Positions 62,701-64,000 of a DNA stretch of 64,000 nucleotides are shown here, one piece after another. Where the stretch lies: contig NW_024881313.1 in NCBI RefSeq assembly GCF_018691265.1, positions 4,978,501 to 5,042,500 on the forward strand, read 5' to 3'. Position numbers and translations under genes: made by a program. Below the pieces are notes generated by a model. The model worked only from the letters and a program-made list of their open reading frames with translations. It had not been told where the DNA came from and made no database searches. Source of the DNA: Tyto alba (lineage: Eukaryota > Chordata > Aves > Strigiformes > Tytonidae). Positions within the stretch are counted from its first letter, which is position 1. The number at the start of each line of letters is the position of its first letter.

Positions 62701-64000
62701 ATATTATTAGGATCAAAGATTGTTTCTCTTGGAAAATAATTTCATTTAGATAATTAGTCATCTTACTGTTTACCATAAGGTTCCTCTTTCATGGTCTTTT
62801 CCTCACTTTGTCAATCTGATGTATGCTATAGCAGTCAGAGAATGCAGTTTTCTGTGAAATGCATGAATCGGTACATATGTGACATCCCAGTCTTACACAT
62901 TCTGTAACCTTCCCTCCACCCCTTCTCTCTCCCTTCCTCCAAATGCTTACATTACTTTGAGAAAGTGTGTGTGTGCATGGGTGCAGCAGGGGAGAATCAG
63001 TAAAGTGGCACAGCAGGCCCAAAAATGAAATATTTTTCCCTGTCAATGTGTTGTGGTGTGTTTTTTTTTTCCTAATTTGCTTGTTTCAGTTTTTTAACTT
63101 AATGAAACCAACAAAATTTCAGAGTGTTTCTGGAAAGATATGCAGACTGTTTCTCTGTTTTGAAGAGGAGCAATGGAGGCAAAGTAGCTATGGCTTGTCC
63201 AAGATTGCAAAAGGAATGTGGTTAAGAGCCAGGACTAGTTCTGTGTTTTCTAGCTCCTGCTTACATGGTAAGATCTCTCTGTTGTGTCTCACACTTTCCA
63301 GCTTTCTGAAGTTTTTGACAATTTGAAATGGATATTAAAGGGACATAGGGTAAACTTTTTTTTCTGTCCTCAGAACCACATCATTTATTAACAGATGTCA
63401 TCCTAACGTGTATACAACTTCCATGGCTTTGAGTGTTATTGTAAATGGTAAAAAGAGTCTTTGGTTGGGTTTAAACTGATACCTCCTTCTGAAGTACAAG
63501 AGGTGTTTGTAGTTTTGTATAATGTCTTAGTTTTAATAATATAATTTTGATATGAAAATGTTGGCGTTACTTTAACTGTTTTAAAAATATCATATTCTGC
63601 TCTGATTTTTCAATATCAGAAAAATAATTTAGATAATACAAGGTGTAGGACCCCAACACCCTTCCCCACCCCTCCCCCAGGAGTTATAACAGTGCATTAA
63701 ACTGCTGATTCAGACACTAAAACTGAGGTTTTCCTTACTGGTTCATTTGAGGGCGCTGCTTTTTTTTCTTTTATGAAGAAGGTGGTGGTGCGATTTAAAG
63801 GCTGGTATACAGACCATACCAAAAATAGTAAAGTGCATTCTGGAGGCAATAGTATAATGCTTTCTATCTGAGAGATCACAGCTAACTTATATAAACTCAT
63901 AGAAAAGTTTATGAAAGTTACTCTTCAACTTGCAAGTGAGTGAAGTGATTTGGCTTCGCTTTAAAAACAGCAGCCTAAAACTGAGCTGTCTGAGTATTAT

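Larger units (their letters stand above)
45769..64000 (+). other. SKAP2: SKAP2 intron 4 (at least 18.2 kb, runs off the window)
   Basis: It begins GTATGT. I looked for the next SKAP2 exon, which in human encodes a Pro-rich QFPPIAAQDLP stretch leading into the PH domain, and did not find it before base 64,000. The intron is AT-rich, with T-runs at 48914-48940 (27), 50426-50446 (21), 55862-55879 (18), 58649-58665 (17) and 59716-59744 (29). No other gene was recognised. Confidence 0.75.

Noticed and set aside
1..64000. CRISPR array, tRNA/rRNA genes, endogenous retrovirus, prokaryotic operons
   Set aside because: No regular spacer-repeat array, no recognised tRNA or rRNA gene, no LTR pair or gag/pol remnant, and no bacterial gene density. 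A covariance-model scan could still find small RNAs that I cannot detect by eye.

Overview
This window looks like ordinary nuclear DNA of a sauropsid vertebrate, most likely a bird. The evidence is an AT-rich background, sparse interspersed repeats, CR1 LINE fragments with the typical avian 3' end (3112-4010 on the minus strand, 12082-12140 on the plus strand), and one multi-exon gene with very long introns. The only protein-coding gene I can support is the 5' part of SKAP2 (src kinase-associated phosphoprotein 2) on the plus strand.

Layout. Bases 1 to about 21,690 are intergenic: AT-rich sequence with simple repeats, two CR1 fragments and a short hairpin-type repeat at 14102-14164. A strong CpG island (about 21,700-22,920) holds CCAAT, ETS, YY1-like, E-box, NRF1 and GC-box motifs. 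It contains SKAP2 coding exon 1 (22248-22296). Exon 2 (33197-33302), the 26-nt exon 3 (35678-35703) and exon 4 (45664-45768) follow. All have GT/AG splice sites and compatible phases. Together they encode residues 1-95: the N-terminal helical dimerization segment and the acidic linker before the PH domain. I found no exon for the PH or SH3 domains, so intron 4 runs from 45,769 past the right edge.

Function. In known vertebrates SKAP2 is a cytosolic adaptor of haematopoietic cells. It pairs with FYB/ADAP and Src-family kinases to drive integrin activation and actin remodelling. In human and chicken the gene lies next to the HOXA cluster, with its 5' end facing HOXA1. If synteny holds here, the left flank would be the SKAP2-HOXA1 interval. 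That is inference, as no HOX gene is in the window.

Points worth a second look: a CpG-rich block immediately after exon 3 that keeps the SKAP2 frame open for 86 codons; a second CpG-rich block plus a decoy splice acceptor just before exon 4; a marked coding-strand bias of long T and C runs in the introns; loss of two linker tyrosines compared with human SKAP2; and several candidate regulatory motif clusters. I see no novel multi-gene system, CRISPR array, retrovirus or RNA gene.
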